Below, in pieces: positions 22,524-32,600 of a stretch of DNA of 64,000 bases. How positions within the stretch are numbered: position 1 is the first letter of the stretch; each line of letters begins with the position of its first letter. The translations under genes were made by a program, and so were the position numbers. The notes beneath the pieces were generated by a model. The model saw only the letters and a program-made list of their open reading frames with translations. It searched no databases and was not told where the DNA came from. The DNA is from Anammoximicrobium sp964645045 (lineage in GTDB: Bacteria > Planctomycetota > Planctomycetia > Pirellulales > Pirellulaceae), in the NCBI GenBank assembly GCA_964645045.1, contig CAZXYZ010000003.1, positions 128,767-192,766 of the forward strand, read 5' to 3'.

Positions 22524-24329
22524 ATGACCACGCAGCTGGACACGATCGGCCCGGACACCCTGCTGCCTGATTTGTTCCGCGCGCATCCAGAGACGCGGGC
22601 GGTTTTCAACCGCTATGGGCTGCGCGGCTGCGGCGGCGATCACGGGCCGGCCGAATCGCTGGCGTTTTTCGCCGGCGCGCATGGCATCCCGCTCGATCCG
22701 TTGTTAGGCGAGATCGAGCGGGTGATCCGCGACCCTGCCGCGCGCCAGGCAGCGCAGACGCAGTTGGCCGAGGACGCGCGGCCGCGGCTGGCCGACGCAA
22801 TCTACCGCCCGTTCTTTCTGGCCGGGTTGGGCGTGATCCTGACCGTCGGGGCGGCTTGGGGCGTGCTGCTGTTGTGGAAGATCGGGCTGGCCGGCTCGTT
22901 CACCGGCGTTACGGCGCACGAAGTGAACGCCCACGGGCACGCGCAGATCATGGGCTGGGTGGGCCTGTTCATCATGGGCTTCGCCTACCAAGCGTTTCCG
23001 CGGATGTGGCAGGTAGATCTACCCGCGCCGCGGTTGGCGTTGCTGGTCTGGCTGGCCATGTTGACCGGGATTGCAGCCCGCAGTTCGGCGATGATGGCGG
23101 CGCCGGCATCCTGGGCCGGCGCGCTCCACCAGGCCGGTGCCGGATTGGAGATCGGGGCGGTCGTCGTCTTTGCCTTGCAGCTGGCGACGGCGTTTGCGCG
23201 CAGCGGCAAGACGCTGGAGCCTTACGCGGGGTTCGCCTTTGCCGCCGTGGGCTTCTTCTTGCTCCAGGCGGTGTACAGCGGCTGGCACATCTCCCGGCTG
23301 ATGGCCGCGCCCACGCGCGAGGCGATGCTGGCGCAGATCGCGACCTTCCAGGCCCCGCTGCGCGATCTGCAGATCCACGGCATGGCCATGCTGATGATCC
23401 TGGGCGTAGCCAGCCGCATGTTCCCCGTCATCTTCGGGCTGCCGGAAACGTCCCGCCGTCGCGGCTGGACGGCGCTCGGCCTGCTCCTGGCCGCAATCGG
23501 CTTGGAGGTCGGGCTGCTGCTGGCCTATCGGGCCACCGGCCGCATCGAGGCGGCCTATGCGCTGCTGGTCCCGTGGCTGCTGCTGCCGCTGGGCGCGGGC
23601 CTGATCGTCGGGCCGTGGCGGCTGTGGCGTCCGCTGCCGGAGCCGGGCCGCAGCGACCGCAGCGGCAAGTTCATCCGCGCGGCGTTCGCCTGGCTGTTCG
23701 TTTCGTTCGCGATGCTCCTGTTGATGCCGGTCTATCAGGTGGCCAGCGGGAGCGACTTCAGCCATGCTTACTACGGCGCCATCCGGCACGCCATCACCGT
23801 CGGGTTCATCTCGATGATGATCGTCGGGATGGCGGCCAAGGTCGTGCCGACGCTGCGGGGGATCGAGCCCGGCCAACTGCCGGCGCTGGGGCCGACGTTC
23901 GTGTTGCTGAACGCCGGCTGCCTGTGGCGGGTGAGTTCCCAGGTGCTGACCGACTGGGCGCCGTGGGCGTTCCTGCTGACGGGCGTCAGCGGCGTGCTGG
24001 AATGGACGGCCCTGGCGCTGGGGGCGGGGCATCTGTGCGCCGTCATGCTGGGCTGGGGCCGCTATCGGCCGTCGGCGGCCGCCGACTGGGGCCCGCCGCC
24101 CGAGCGGATCGGCCCGGACCACCGTGTGGCGGCCGTGTTGGCGTGGCATCCGGAACTCGAACCGGTGTTCGTCGAGCACGGGTTCGAGCTGATTCGCAAT
24201 CCCGTTTTGCGCCGGACGGTCGCCCGCCAGGTATCATTGCAGCAGGTGTGCCGCATGAAAGGCGTGGATCTGGCGCGGTTCCTGGAATCGCTGGAGCGTT
24301 CGCGCCGCCCTCGCGACACGGCCTGCTGA
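22524..24329 (+). CDS. NnrS-family membrane protein with DUF1858-like domains at both ends
   Basis: 601 residues with about 12 membrane helices. Conserved NnrS features: HEVNAHGHAQIMGWVGLFIM, LQIHGMAMLMILGVASRMFP and RHAITVGFISMMIVGMAAKV, rich in His and Met for haem/copper binding. NnrS lowers NO stress by preventing damage to metal sites. Unusually, a ScdA_N/DUF1858-like module sits at the N-terminus (LFRAHPETRAVFNRYGLRGC) and a related one at the C-terminus (VLAWHPELEPVFVEHGFELI, followed by a helix ending GVDLARFLESL). The ribosome-binding site GAGGAGGGG precedes the ATG. It follows the Rrf2 gene in an operon. Confidence 0.9.
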   Translation: MTTQLDTIGPDTLLPDLFRAHPETRAVFNRYGLRGCGGDHGPAESLAFFAGAHGIPLDPLLGEIERVIRDPAARQAAQTQLAEDARPRLADAIYRPFFLAGLGVILTVGAAWGVLLLWKIGLAGSFTGVTAHEVNAHGHAQIMGWVGLFIMGFAYQAFPRMWQVDLPAPRLALLVWLAMLTGIAARSSAMMAAPASWAGALHQAGAGLEIGAVVVFALQLATAFARSGKTLEPYAGFAFAAVGFFLLQAVYSGWHISRLMAAPTREAMLAQIATFQAPLRDLQIHGMAMLMILGVASRMFPVIFGLPETSRRRGWTALGLLLAAIGLEVGLLLAYRATGRIEAAYALLVPWLLLPLGAGLIVGPWRLWRPLPEPGRSDRSGKFIRAAFAWLFVSFAMLLLMPVYQVASGSDFSHAYYGAIRHAITVGFISMMIVGMAAKVVPTLRGIEPGQLPALGPTFVLLNAGCLWRVSSQVLTDWAPWAFLLTGVSGVLEWTALALGAGHLCAVMLGWGRYRPSAAADWGPPPERIGPDHRVAAVLAWHPELEPVFVEHGFELIRNPVLRRTVARQVSLQQVCRMKGVDLARFLESLERSRRPRDTAC

Positions 24330-24345
24330 CACAAAAAAAGGGCAG

Positions 24346-24560
24346 GACTCTTTTCTCGGTCTCCCGCGTGGCCGGCGGGTGCTTTCCAAGTTCAACCGTA
24401 CGGCGCTGCTGCTGGCCCATGTCTCGTCTCCGAAGGGGTAACTGCGGCGGATGCAGTCCTGCAAGGCGTTCAACTCGGCGTCGGTTTGCGGCTCATTGAC
24501 CCAGGTCAGCCATTGCTGCGGCAACGCCGGTTCGGACGGTTGGACTGGGATACGTTGAGA
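24346..24560 (-). pseudogene. RAYT transposase C-terminal remnant, copy B
   Basis: The minus strand reads WLTWVNEPQTDAELNALQDC then RRSYPFGDETWASSSAVRLN and RRPRGRPRK, a good match to the end of REP-associated tyrosine transposases (RxGxPFGxxxW, RPRGRPRK). The catalytic domain is missing. It begins the block shared with 2010-3050 and lies just behind the nnrS stop. Confidence 0.65.
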
Positions 24561-24702
24561 CACCCAGCAATTCTACCAAATCGAACGGAACGGGGTGGCG
24601 GAGTGGAACCGCTTGGCGTGGAAGGCTGGTCGACGGCCACGGTCGGCCAGCGTACAATTCGTCCGGGAGCGGACGGTGAACCCGGGTTGATGCAGGGATC
24701 CA

Positions 24703-25261
24703 ATGTTGCTGGGAATCAAGCCAACCGTCGATTTCGTGTTCAAGAAGGTCTTCGGCAGTCCGGACAACATCCCCGTTCTGATCGGGCTGCTGAACGCCAT
24801 CCTGAAGTTCGCTCATCCGATCGTCCACGTCAAGTATCTGTGGTCGAGGCGATCGCAGCCAAAACGGAGGATCGGATGATGTACGACCAGCGATTGAAGG
24901 CCCAGCGAGATTATCAAGTGGGGATTGGATAGCGCGCGGGAAGAAGGCATGGAAAAAGGCGAGGCGGTAGGGAAGATCCAAGTACCACCCCTGTAAAGGT
25001 GCGATTTTCTGGGAAATCCGCCGTGCCGGGTCGTGTTGGAGTCCACGCTTTAGCGTGCCAGGCGGGCCATGCCCGCCGCAAAAACACGCTAAAGCGTGGA
25101 CTCCAGCGACCTTGGCACCTTTACAGGGGTGGATCCAAGTACTCCAAGAGTTGCTCGGCGGACAGCCGATTCCCACCGCAAGCCTGCGCGAACGAACGAT
25201 CAGCGAGCTGTCCACGATGCTGGCAAATCTGCAACAGCGTCTGCGGTCGCGCGAATCCTGA
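24703..25261 (+). pseudogene. Rpn/PDDEXK_2-family nuclease pseudogene, copy B, interrupted by a MITE
   Basis: Same N-terminal segment (GIKPTVDFVFKKVFGSPDN) and the same internal deletion as copy A at 2476. An extra A in GATTATCAAGTGGGG shifts the frame relative to copy A. At 24985 a 148-bp element is inserted between ...GGAAGATCCAAGTA and CTCCAAGAGTTG. The C-terminal tail (TISELSTMLANLQQRLRSRE) ends with a TGA at 25259-25261. Both copies are dead. Confidence 0.8.
24985..25132. mobile_element. 148-bp MITE-like element with 18-bp inverted ends and 9-bp target duplication
   Basis: The ends CCACCCCTGTAAAGGTGC and its perfect inverse GCACCTTTACAGGGGTGG enclose a second palindrome, GGAGTCCACGCTTTAGCGTG...CACGCTAAAGCGTGGACTCC. 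ATCCAAGTA flanks both sides (24976-24984 and 25133-25141). The paralogous block has the same site with a single ATCCAAGTA and no element, giving the empty site. There is no coding capacity, so mobility needs a transposase in trans. Related cores: 41945-42016, 39320-39376; another left end: 63913-64000. Confidence 0.9.
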
Positions 25262-25452
25262 CCGAGTGGCGTTCGACAGGGATCGTCCGGAATCTCCTGC
25301 TACGCGTACGGAAAAAGAGGGCGAGCCTCTTTTCTTGATCTCTTTCTTGGACGGCGGTGCTTTTCCCGTTCAGCAGTCGGAGCGCTCACGAAATAAGTTG
25401 CCCGTGAGCAGAAGCACCGGGGCGCTGCCGCGACCCCGCTCGCCAAGTCGGA

Positions 25453-25767
25453 GCGCTCACGAACGTCCTGCGCCACGCCAGTGCCCGCATGGTGGAAGTT
25501 CGCCTGTCCGCCGGGGCCGACGAAATCGTGCTGGAGATTCGCGACGACGGGACCTGCATTGCGCCGGAGTCGGCCGCACGCAGCGATGCGGCCTGTTTTG
25601 GCGCCAGTCAGAACGTCACCGCGGGTTCCATCGAGGAGGCCGGATGGTTTGTGTCGCCGGCCCCGGGGGCGCTCGGTCTGGGCACGTTGCTGTGGCTGGT
25701 CGGCTCGTTCCTGTTCTTGAACGGTGCCATGGACAGCGACCCGGAAGGGCGGGATCTGCACTTCTGA
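25453..25767 (+). pseudogene. Histidine-kinase ATPase fragment fused to a single-TM tail
   Basis: The frame reads ALTNVLRHASARMVEVRLSA and IRDDGTCIAPE, the N box and G1 box of a NarX-type HATPase domain, with Cys in place of the usual Gly or Ala after DDGT. It then continues as unrelated sequence with one membrane helix (LGTLLWLVGSFLFLNG) to a stop near 25767. It occupies the same position relative to the RAYT-Rpn block as the kinase fragment at 3188. Confidence 0.5.
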
Positions 25768-25800
25768 TTTGTCGGATCTTGGGCGAGTCGGGGGACGCAG

Positions 25801-26250
25801 ATCGGCTGCATTGCGTCCAGCAAGCGCGTCGGGATCGTCTTCGACGGCGTGAATTCGGCGCTATACGCCGCCGGCTGCAATTTCACCTACGTCGATTCGC
25901 AGGCATTGTGCGAAGCGAAAGTCGTGGACGACGCGCTGGCGCGCGGCGGCCTGCGTTGGCCCGTCATGGTGCTGCCCGCCGCCGATACGCTGCCGTTGGA
26001 GACGTGGAAGAACGTAGCCGCGCTCTGGCGCAAGAATGGTGTCGTGATCACGCTCGGCGCGCGCCCCGCCAAACTCGACGCCGAGTTCCCCTCGCCGCGC
26101 GTGCAAGCGACCACCCGCCAGCTGTTCGGCACGGCCGACGCCCCGTGCGTGGTCACCAATCCAGCCGGCAGCGTGGGCATCATGCTGCCCACCGGCACGT
26201 TCTCAGTGGTGCCCAAGATCGTCGATTCGCTCACCGAACGTGACGCCGCG
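25801..26250 (+). pseudogene. Fragment of a large glycoside-hydrolase-like protein (uncertain)
   Basis: One frame gives IGCIASSKRVGIVFDGVNSA, FTYVDSQALCEAKVVDDAL, RWPVMVLPAADTLPLETWKN and WRKNGVVITLGARPAKLDAE. The pattern resembles the Rossmann-like (beta-galactosidase trimerisation/GATase-like) domain of large secreted glycosidases. There is no start and no catalytic part, and the 3' side runs into the antisense end of the next gene, so it is a relic. Family assignment is tentative. Confidence 0.4.
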
Positions 26251-27131
26251 TGTGCGGAGTCCAGCAGATGTGTGGCGCGTAGCGATTCGCGCCGAACGCC
26301 CAGCTTCTGCACGAGAGCGATCTTAGGGCCAGGGACTGACGGAGACGCGTGGTCGGCGCGGCGCAGGGATGCGGCGCGCCAAACAAGGCAGCCTACCCAC
26401 ACCATGCCGAGCGCATAGACCAACAGCAGCATCGCATGCGCTCCTCTAGCCAGTAGCGGCGATTCGCCCCACCACGTCCTGCAGAGACGCCATTTCCTGA
26501 AGTACATTCCGACGGTGAGGACCAACGGAATTACGGCAAAAGCCACGGCCTGCCCCACCGTTCTGGTCGAGAAGGCCCGATCCCAATATTCCTTACGCCA
26601 TTTGGATGCCTCAAAGAGTTCTATTGGCGCGGCTCCGCCGGACAATGCTGCTTCGAGGCCCGTCAGGTCGTGCCTGTAGTGCGACAGGCAGTTGACCAAG
26701 AGATCCTCGTCGAAGTACTGGGCCGCCAGAGTGACAGAGACCGGCATGGCCAACGCGAGAGCCAAGGTTTTCAGCCCTGCCGCCCGCTTCGTGCCGACCT
26801 TGGTGCCGCCAAACTCGACACCCAAGGCGAGGGCTAGAAGCGTAATCTGCGCCAGTAGCTGGATTTTCATCCAGTTGTCTCTCTGGGTCACTCGGAAAAC
26901 GAGCTCCTCGTGCGATGTGCGAGACGCCTCGACCAAGAAGTCGTTCCGCTCCTTCTCTCCTTGGACCGTCCCCTTGCCGCGTGAATTATCCACTTCCTGT
27001 TTGGGGTTCGAATGGCTCTTTGGCTGCGAGTATGACTGCTGCGCCAGGATTGACGAACCGACACTCGGCGGCGAAACGGTGCAAGCGAGAAAGACACAGC
27101 CGGCGATAGTCAGGGGTAATTGAGGCTTCAC
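25887..27131 (-). CDS. Membrane protein of unknown function, C-terminus probably replaced
   Basis: The GTG at 27131 leads into a signal-like helix (LPLTIAGCVFLACTVSPPS). After a basic/acidic linker come membrane helices IQLLAQITLLALALGVEF, LKTLALALAMPVSVTLAA, TVGQAVAFAVIPLVLTVGMY and MLLLVYALGMVWVGCLVW. The last approximately 130 residues (below about 26280) are encoded antisense to the glycosidase-like relic and look like random Ser/Thr-rich sequence, so the natural C-terminus was probably lost at a rearrangement and the frame now runs to a chance stop. No family recognised. Confidence 0.5.
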   Translation of the reverse strand: MKPQLPLTIAGCVFLACTVSPPSVGSSILAQQSYSQPKSHSNPKQEVDNSRGKGTVQGEKERNDFLVEASRTSHEELVFRVTQRDNWMKIQLLAQITLLALALGVEFGGTKVGTKRAAGLKTLALALAMPVSVTLAAQYFDEDLLVNCLSHYRHDLTGLEAALSGGAAPIELFEASKWRKEYWDRAFSTRTVGQAVAFAVIPLVLTVGMYFRKWRLCRTWWGESPLLARGAHAMLLLVYALGMVWVGCLVWRAASLRRADHASPSVPGPKIALVQKLGVRRESLRATHLLDSAHAASRSVSESTILGTTENVPVGSMMPTLPAGLVTTHGASAVPNSWRVVACTRGEGNSASSLAGRAPSVITTPFLRQSAATFFHVSNGSVSAAGSTMTGQRRPPRASASSTTFASHNACEST

Positions 27132-27264
27132 TGCGATCGCTCCAAAATGACAAAGGTTTGATAGATCGGCCTGATCCGGTCGCCCCGAGGCTGCCTCTGT
27201 AGGGTTGGGCCAGTGCCGCCGACCTTCTGTTGTGGTGGGATACCGAGGAGACGAATTCCGGGAA

Positions 27265-28470
27265 TTAAACCAGGAACGCTCCCAGTAGCGGGTCGTCAAG
27301 CCCGCCAACGGACTCAATCGCTTCCCTCAACTGCCTGTCTTCCCGCCAGGGAGCATGTGGCGAGGAACCGGGGACTTTTATGGGAAAGAAAGACATGAGG
27401 TCTTTCCACGCAGAGGATGACGCCGTCCTCGACGAGGCCATAATGCTTTGGGCCAGCAGTTGTTGCTGCTCCACCCACACGTAATGGCCCTGAGCGGCGA
27501 TCGCTGCTGCCAGATCGCTTTGGCTGGCGTTGTACTTGAAGCTGTTGTAGCCCGCGCCGATCGTAATGCGGCTCATTCCGTAGCGGTGACCAATCAAGTC
27601 GTAGTCGTCGTAGGCGACAAAGTCGTCCCCGTCGCCGTCGCTTAGGGAATCGAACCCCTGGCCGCCGTGGAGAATGTCAACGCCTGCGCCGGCCGTGAGC
27701 AGATCGTTGCCAGCGTTGCCGATCAAAATGTCGTGTCCGGCGTCGCCGTACAGTTCGTCATTGCCGTCTCCTCCAACGACCAGGTCGTTTCCATTCCATC
27801 CTATCAACAGATCATCGCCGACGTCGCCGAATAGGTAATCATGCCCGTCCCCGCCGTGCAGTTGGTCATTGCCTCCCTCGCCCCAGATCACGTCATTGCC
27901 GTAGTTCCCGAACACTCGGTCGTGCCCTTCGCCGCCCCATGCCTGATCGTCGCCGTAGCCTCCGGTGATGGAATCGTCCCCCGCCGCTCCCCACAAACCA
28001 TCGTTTTCCGAGCCGCCGTCGAGGACGTCATTGCCGTCGCCGCCGGAAAGGACATCGTATCCTCCCTCCCCGTAGAGTTCGTCAGCGCCTCGGTCTCCAT
28101 AGAGGACATCATTGCCGAAACCACCAAAGAAGACGTCTCGCGCCGAGCCGCCGATCAACACGTCGTGCCCGCCCTCCCCGTACGCCGCGGCGGGGAGCGA
28201 GCTGCGATTAGCGAAAAAATCATCGCCATCGCCACCGCGAAATCCGACCCCGCTAAGCCTCCCCTTGTCGAACGCGTGCCTGACCAGGTTCCCGTCGCTG
28301 TCGCAGGCCTCGATCGTAATCGACGTGCTCTGTTCGCGGACCAGAACCACATCAGAGCCAGGGGTGCCAAGGACCACCGCGAAACCATCGATTTCCAAGA
28401 TCTCGGCCGCAAACAACTCTCGCCGCTCCAGCCGCTCACCAGAAAGCCGTTTTGCCAACTTCCGACACAT
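27265..28470 (-). CDS. RTX-type calcium-binding surface protein
   Basis: Start chosen at 28470 because GAAGGAGTTGGTC precedes that ATG at an ideal distance. The N-terminus MCRKLAKRLSGERLERRELF has the LExR-like motif that starts many planctomycete exported proteins. Residues of about 85-300 are some 20 nonapeptide-type repeats (GGDGNDVLDGGSENDGLWG, GGDGNDELYGDAGHDILIG), which form a Ca2+-binding parallel beta-roll. The 401-residue protein is likely a secreted or cell-surface structural protein. No catalytic domain is seen. Confidence 0.85.
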   Translation of the reverse strand: MCRKLAKRLSGERLERRELFAAEILEIDGFAVVLGTPGSDVVLVREQSTSITIEACDSDGNLVRHAFDKGRLSGVGFRGGDGDDFFANRSSLPAAAYGEGGHDVLIGGSARDVFFGGFGNDVLYGDRGADELYGEGGYDVLSGGDGNDVLDGGSENDGLWGAAGDDSITGGYGDDQAWGGEGHDRVFGNYGNDVIWGEGGNDQLHGGDGHDYLFGDVGDDLLIGWNGNDLVVGGDGNDELYGDAGHDILIGNAGNDLLTAGAGVDILHGGQGFDSLSDGDGDDFVAYDDYDLIGHRYGMSRITIGAGYNSFKYNASQSDLAAAIAAQGHYVWVEQQQLLAQSIMASSRTASSSAWKDLMSFFPIKVPGSSPHAPWREDRQLREAIESVGGLDDPLLGAFLV

Positions 28471-28765
28471 GACCAACTCCTTCATTGATTGACGGTTGCT
28501 TAAACTTTGGCGAACACGCCATCGAATAGAGCGGTCGATCCGCGTTGTGACGGAACTGTGTCTGATTCTTCCAAAGAAAGAGCACGCTGGGGCCGTGTTT
28601 TCGTCGAACTCTCGTCACAAAGGTCGCCGTGACTCCTATTCGAAGCGTGGCGGGACAGTCGTGGCAGCAACCAAAGAACCGACGAGCTCAATCCGGCAGT
28701 CCGGCGTCAGGAATAGTCATCCGTGAGGCCGGCACCGATCCCGTGGGATCTGTTGCGCGAGAGTT

Positions 28766-29506
28766 TCACTTGAACCGCCGCCTCAACGCGGAGCGGCAAT
28801 AGCCATGCAAGCCCAGCTCAATGATTTCACGTTCCAACTCGTCGCGACTGGGAGAGCCGAGCGAATCGGCGACTTCATCCAGAAGAAAGTCGGCGTACTT
28901 GCTCCGAGCCCGCTCAAGCGTCTTGCGGACGGCAGTCGCCGTGTTGGCGCCGCTTGGGATTTGGTCCGCCAGATCCTGGGCCATTTGCTGCGAAGTCGCC
29001 TGGGGGTGCCGCGCCCGATAGTCCAAGACGGTGAAGAACGGCTGACTGGTTTGGCTCTCAAGCTCGCGGAGGCGGGTCCACGCCCGCAGCAGCATGTCCT
29101 CCCGGCAAGCTACCCCAAAGGCGGTGCCGAGTTGCTCGTCGGTCTGGAAGGGTTGCGTGGCGGCCAGTTGCTCCGCGTCCAGCGGACGGGCGAGGGCACG
29201 CTGGCGATACTTGGACACCAAGCGGAGCAGCGAGATCTTGAGGTAGTCCCGAAAACGCCCTTTGCCCGGATCGACGTGGCGGAAGTCGCCCCGCACGAGG
29301 TGCAACGCGAACTCCTGGAAAACCTCGTCGGCGGCATCGACATCGCCGAGCACTTTCCGGAGATAGCGATGGACCGTGGCGGAATATCGTTGAAAGATAG
29401 CTTCCTGGGCTGTGCGGGCCGCCTCGGCGCACGACCCATGAGCCTCCAAGACTTGCGTCCAAAGAGTGGAGATTCGGCTAAGGTGGTCTTGTTGATGGCT
29501 GCACAT
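28766..29506 (-). CDS. ECF-type sigma factor
   Basis: 246 residues from the ATG at 29506. The sigma-2 region is FQRYSATVHRYLRKVLGDVD followed by AADEVFQEFALHLVRGDFRH and FRDYLKISLLRLVSKY. The sigma-4 part is atypical and weakly conserved (TSQQMAQDLADQIPS...TAVRKTLERARSKYADFL), as in several planctomycete ECF groups. It diverges from a zf-HC2/kinase/WD40 gene across 146 bp. The natural reading is a sigma factor controlled by that transmembrane kinase/anti-sigma protein. The gap 28486-28765 shows nothing clear. Confidence 0.85.
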   Translation of the reverse strand: MCSHQQDHLSRISTLWTQVLEAHGSCAEAARTAQEAIFQRYSATVHRYLRKVLGDVDAADEVFQEFALHLVRGDFRHVDPGKGRFRDYLKISLLRLVSKYRQRALARPLDAEQLAATQPFQTDEQLGTAFGVACREDMLLRAWTRLRELESQTSQPFFTVLDYRARHPQATSQQMAQDLADQIPSGANTATAVRKTLERARSKYADFLLDEVADSLGSPSRDELEREIIELGLHGYCRSALRRRFK

Positions 29507-29652
29507 CCACCGCTTCCCGAAATCGTCTGGGATATGATAAAGGAAAGATCGACGGAGAGAGATCGAGCCCGATAATACGTTCGACGCGGAAAAAAGCAAT
29601 CCCCATTGCCCGTCACCTTGCCCGTCACCTGGTTCCTAAGAGGAGACATTCC

Positions 29653-32600
29653 ATGCATACCTTTCTGGTTTGCCCGGATGCGGACGATCTGAGGAGCTAT
29701 GCCCTTGAGCGTCTTGAACCAGAGAACCGTTTCCGAGTGGAGTCGCATCTCCGGAGCTGCCCGCCGTGCTCGGCCCACGTCCGAGCACTTCGCGAGAACG
29801 AACTTCGGGCGAACTCGGACACGAGCCTCACGGCCCTGCAGGAATCGACTGCCCGGTCCGTCCCCACCGACATGCTCGGCCCGCAGGGTGCCGCGGAAGC
29901 CGAGCCCAATTTGGAGTCCTGGGTGGACGACATCCCGCCTGCGATGGACGTCCTGCAGGCCTCGCAAGCGGATTCGCCTCTGGCGCCCAAGCCGCCCCCG
30001 ACCGCCGCGCTCGGGTCGATGGTCCTCGATCGGCCCGCATTGGCAACGTTGGGAGCCTACCGCTTGGAGGCGAGGATCGGGCGGGGCGGCATGGGAACGG
30101 TGTATCGCGCGGTCCACATGAAGCTGGACAAGCGGGTAGCGGTCAAGGTGCTGTCCGCCGAGAGCCTTCCGTGCGAAGAACTCGTGCAGCGATTTCATCG
30201 CGAGGTGAAGGCGGCGGGCCGCGTGGATCACCCGAACATCGTCCGAGCCACGGATGCCGGTGAAGTGGAAGGCGTCCAATACCTCGTAATGGAATTGGTG
30301 GAAGGCATCGACCTGGCCCGGCTCGTGCGAGTTCGCGGCCCGCTACCGGTTCGCGAGGCCTGCGAGTTGATCCGTCAGGCGGCGGAGGGGCTCGACTACA
30401 CGCACGCTCAAGGCTTGGTGCACCGGGACGTAAAGCCTTCGAATCTGATGCTTGCCGACGCCGGTCAAGTGAAGATCCTGGATCTCGGACTGGCGCTGTT
30501 GGCGCACGAGGGCGGCGCCGACTTGACCGGGTTGAACCGGGCCTTGGGGACGCTGGACTACATGGCTCCGGAGCAGGCCCGGGACAGCCACCGCGTGGAT
30601 CGCCGCGCGGACATTTACGGCTTGGGTTGCACCCTGTATTGGTTGTTGTGCGGACGGGCGCCTTTCGAGGAGAGCCAATGGAAGTCATTGGCCGGGAAAG
30701 TCACCGCACACCTGCACTCGACCCCGCCGCCGATTCGCAAGCAGCGGCCCGACGTGCCGGAAGAGCTTGCCTGCCTGGTGGAGCGGATGCTGGCGAAGAG
30801 TCCGGACGACCGGCCCCAGAGCGCGGCCGAGGTGGCACGGGGGCTGGCACCGCTGGCCGCCGGGGCCGAGTTGGCATCGTTGCTGATCTCGCCGCAACCC
30901 ACGCCGCCTGCCCTGCCGGGCGGACTTGGGCCGCAGGCCGAAGCAAGCAAACCGCTGCCCCGCCCTTCAAAGCCGTCTTTCCACCCCGGCGTCGCGGATC
31001 GGCAAGACGATCCGTCGCCGGTAACGCGGCCGAAGCGGTTCAGGACCCTGGCCGTAGGCGCGGCCCTCGCCTTGGCTGCTCTGGCGGTGCTCCTGGGCGT
31101 CACGCTCAGGCTGCGGACGCCCGCGGGACTGTTGCTGGTCGAAGTCAACCAGTCCGGGGCGGCGGTCTCGGTCGACGACGGCGCCGTCACGGTGACCGCA
31201 TCCGGCGACGGGGAACCGGTTCGCATCCAGCTCGAGGCGGGAAAGCACACGTTGCGAGTCAGCAAGGGGGGCTTCGAGGCTGTTGTCCGAGAGTTCACCA
31301 TCGCCGCGAACGGCAAGGAACAGGTCCGGGCCGAACTGCAGCCGTTGGTGAGCGCCGCGGCGAATGTCCCCCGTTCCAAGCCGGAGGCGGAATCCGACGG
31401 CGCGCCGACCGTGCTGCCGGAACCACCGCCCGGACAGGACGCACTACCGGGCATCCTTCCCTCTCCGCCGCGGCTTCCCGGCGGGGAGCGTTGGCAGCTC
31501 GAAACGGTCGCCCCGCGGGGCGAAATGCGTGCGGTCGCCTGGAGCCCGGACGGAGAACACATCGCCGTCGGCAGGACGGGGAGAGTGCTCGTCTACGAGG
31601 CCGACAGCTTCAAGTTGATCCGCGCGTACGGGGAACACGAGGGCACAATCTACGAGACCGCCTGGAGCCCCGATGGCCGGAGGCTCGCATCGGCCTCGGA
31701 CGTCGAAGTGCGGCTATGGAACCCAGACGGAACCCCGGGGCCGGTGCTGCCACGAGGGCAAGCGCACTTTCCGATCGCCTGGTCCCCTGACGGGCAACGT
31801 CTGGCCGCCGCAAGCTACGCCGAGGTCCGCGTATGGGGCGCTGATGGGACTCCGGGCCCGGCATATCGCGGACACAAGCAGGTGGTGCGAGGCTTGGCCT
31901 GGTGCCCGGACGGGCAACAACTCGCCTCGGCCAGCGAAGGCGGCACCGTGCGGCTGTGGCGGCTCGACGGCGCCGCGGCTCCCGTCCTGCAGGGGCAGAC
32001 GCAAGCGCTGTTCGCCATCGCCTGGAGCCCCGACGGCAAGCGGATTGCCGCCGGTGGAGAGGCTCGCGGCGTACAGCTCTGGCAGGCGGACGGCACCCGG
32101 CAATCCGTCCTGGAACCGAACGGCGCGGTGGGCACCATTTGCCATCTGGCCTGGAGCCCGGACGGCCAGTATCTCGCCGCGGGCGGCCTGGGACCCGACG
32201 TGCAGCTGTGGCGTCGCGATGAGCCGACGCCGCAAAGAATTCGGACCAGCGCCCGCCGGGCATGGAAGGGCGGCCTTTCCTGGAGCCCGGACAGCCGCCA
32301 GCTTGCCGTCGGCGGGCGCAATCTGGAAATTCTAAACGTGGATGGCGCGGTGAGCAAGATGCTTCGCCCGTGCGGTTCTCTGCTCTCGGTGGATTGGCAC
32401 CCGGACGGGCAGCAACTTGCCACCGGGGGCAGCGGTTGCCCCGTTCAGATCTGGGACCAAAACGGTCGCCCGGATCTGGCGGCGGCAACGACCGGACACG
32501 GGGTCCAGGTCGCCTGGAGCCCGGACGGGCGATACCTGGCTGGGCTACCCGCCAGCGCAGCGATGGTCGACGGAGCGTTGCAACACCTCACGCCGTACGC

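Noticed and set aside
27700..28200. Short-period repeat as microsatellite
   Set aside because: It is the RTX nonapeptide coding region on the minus strand.
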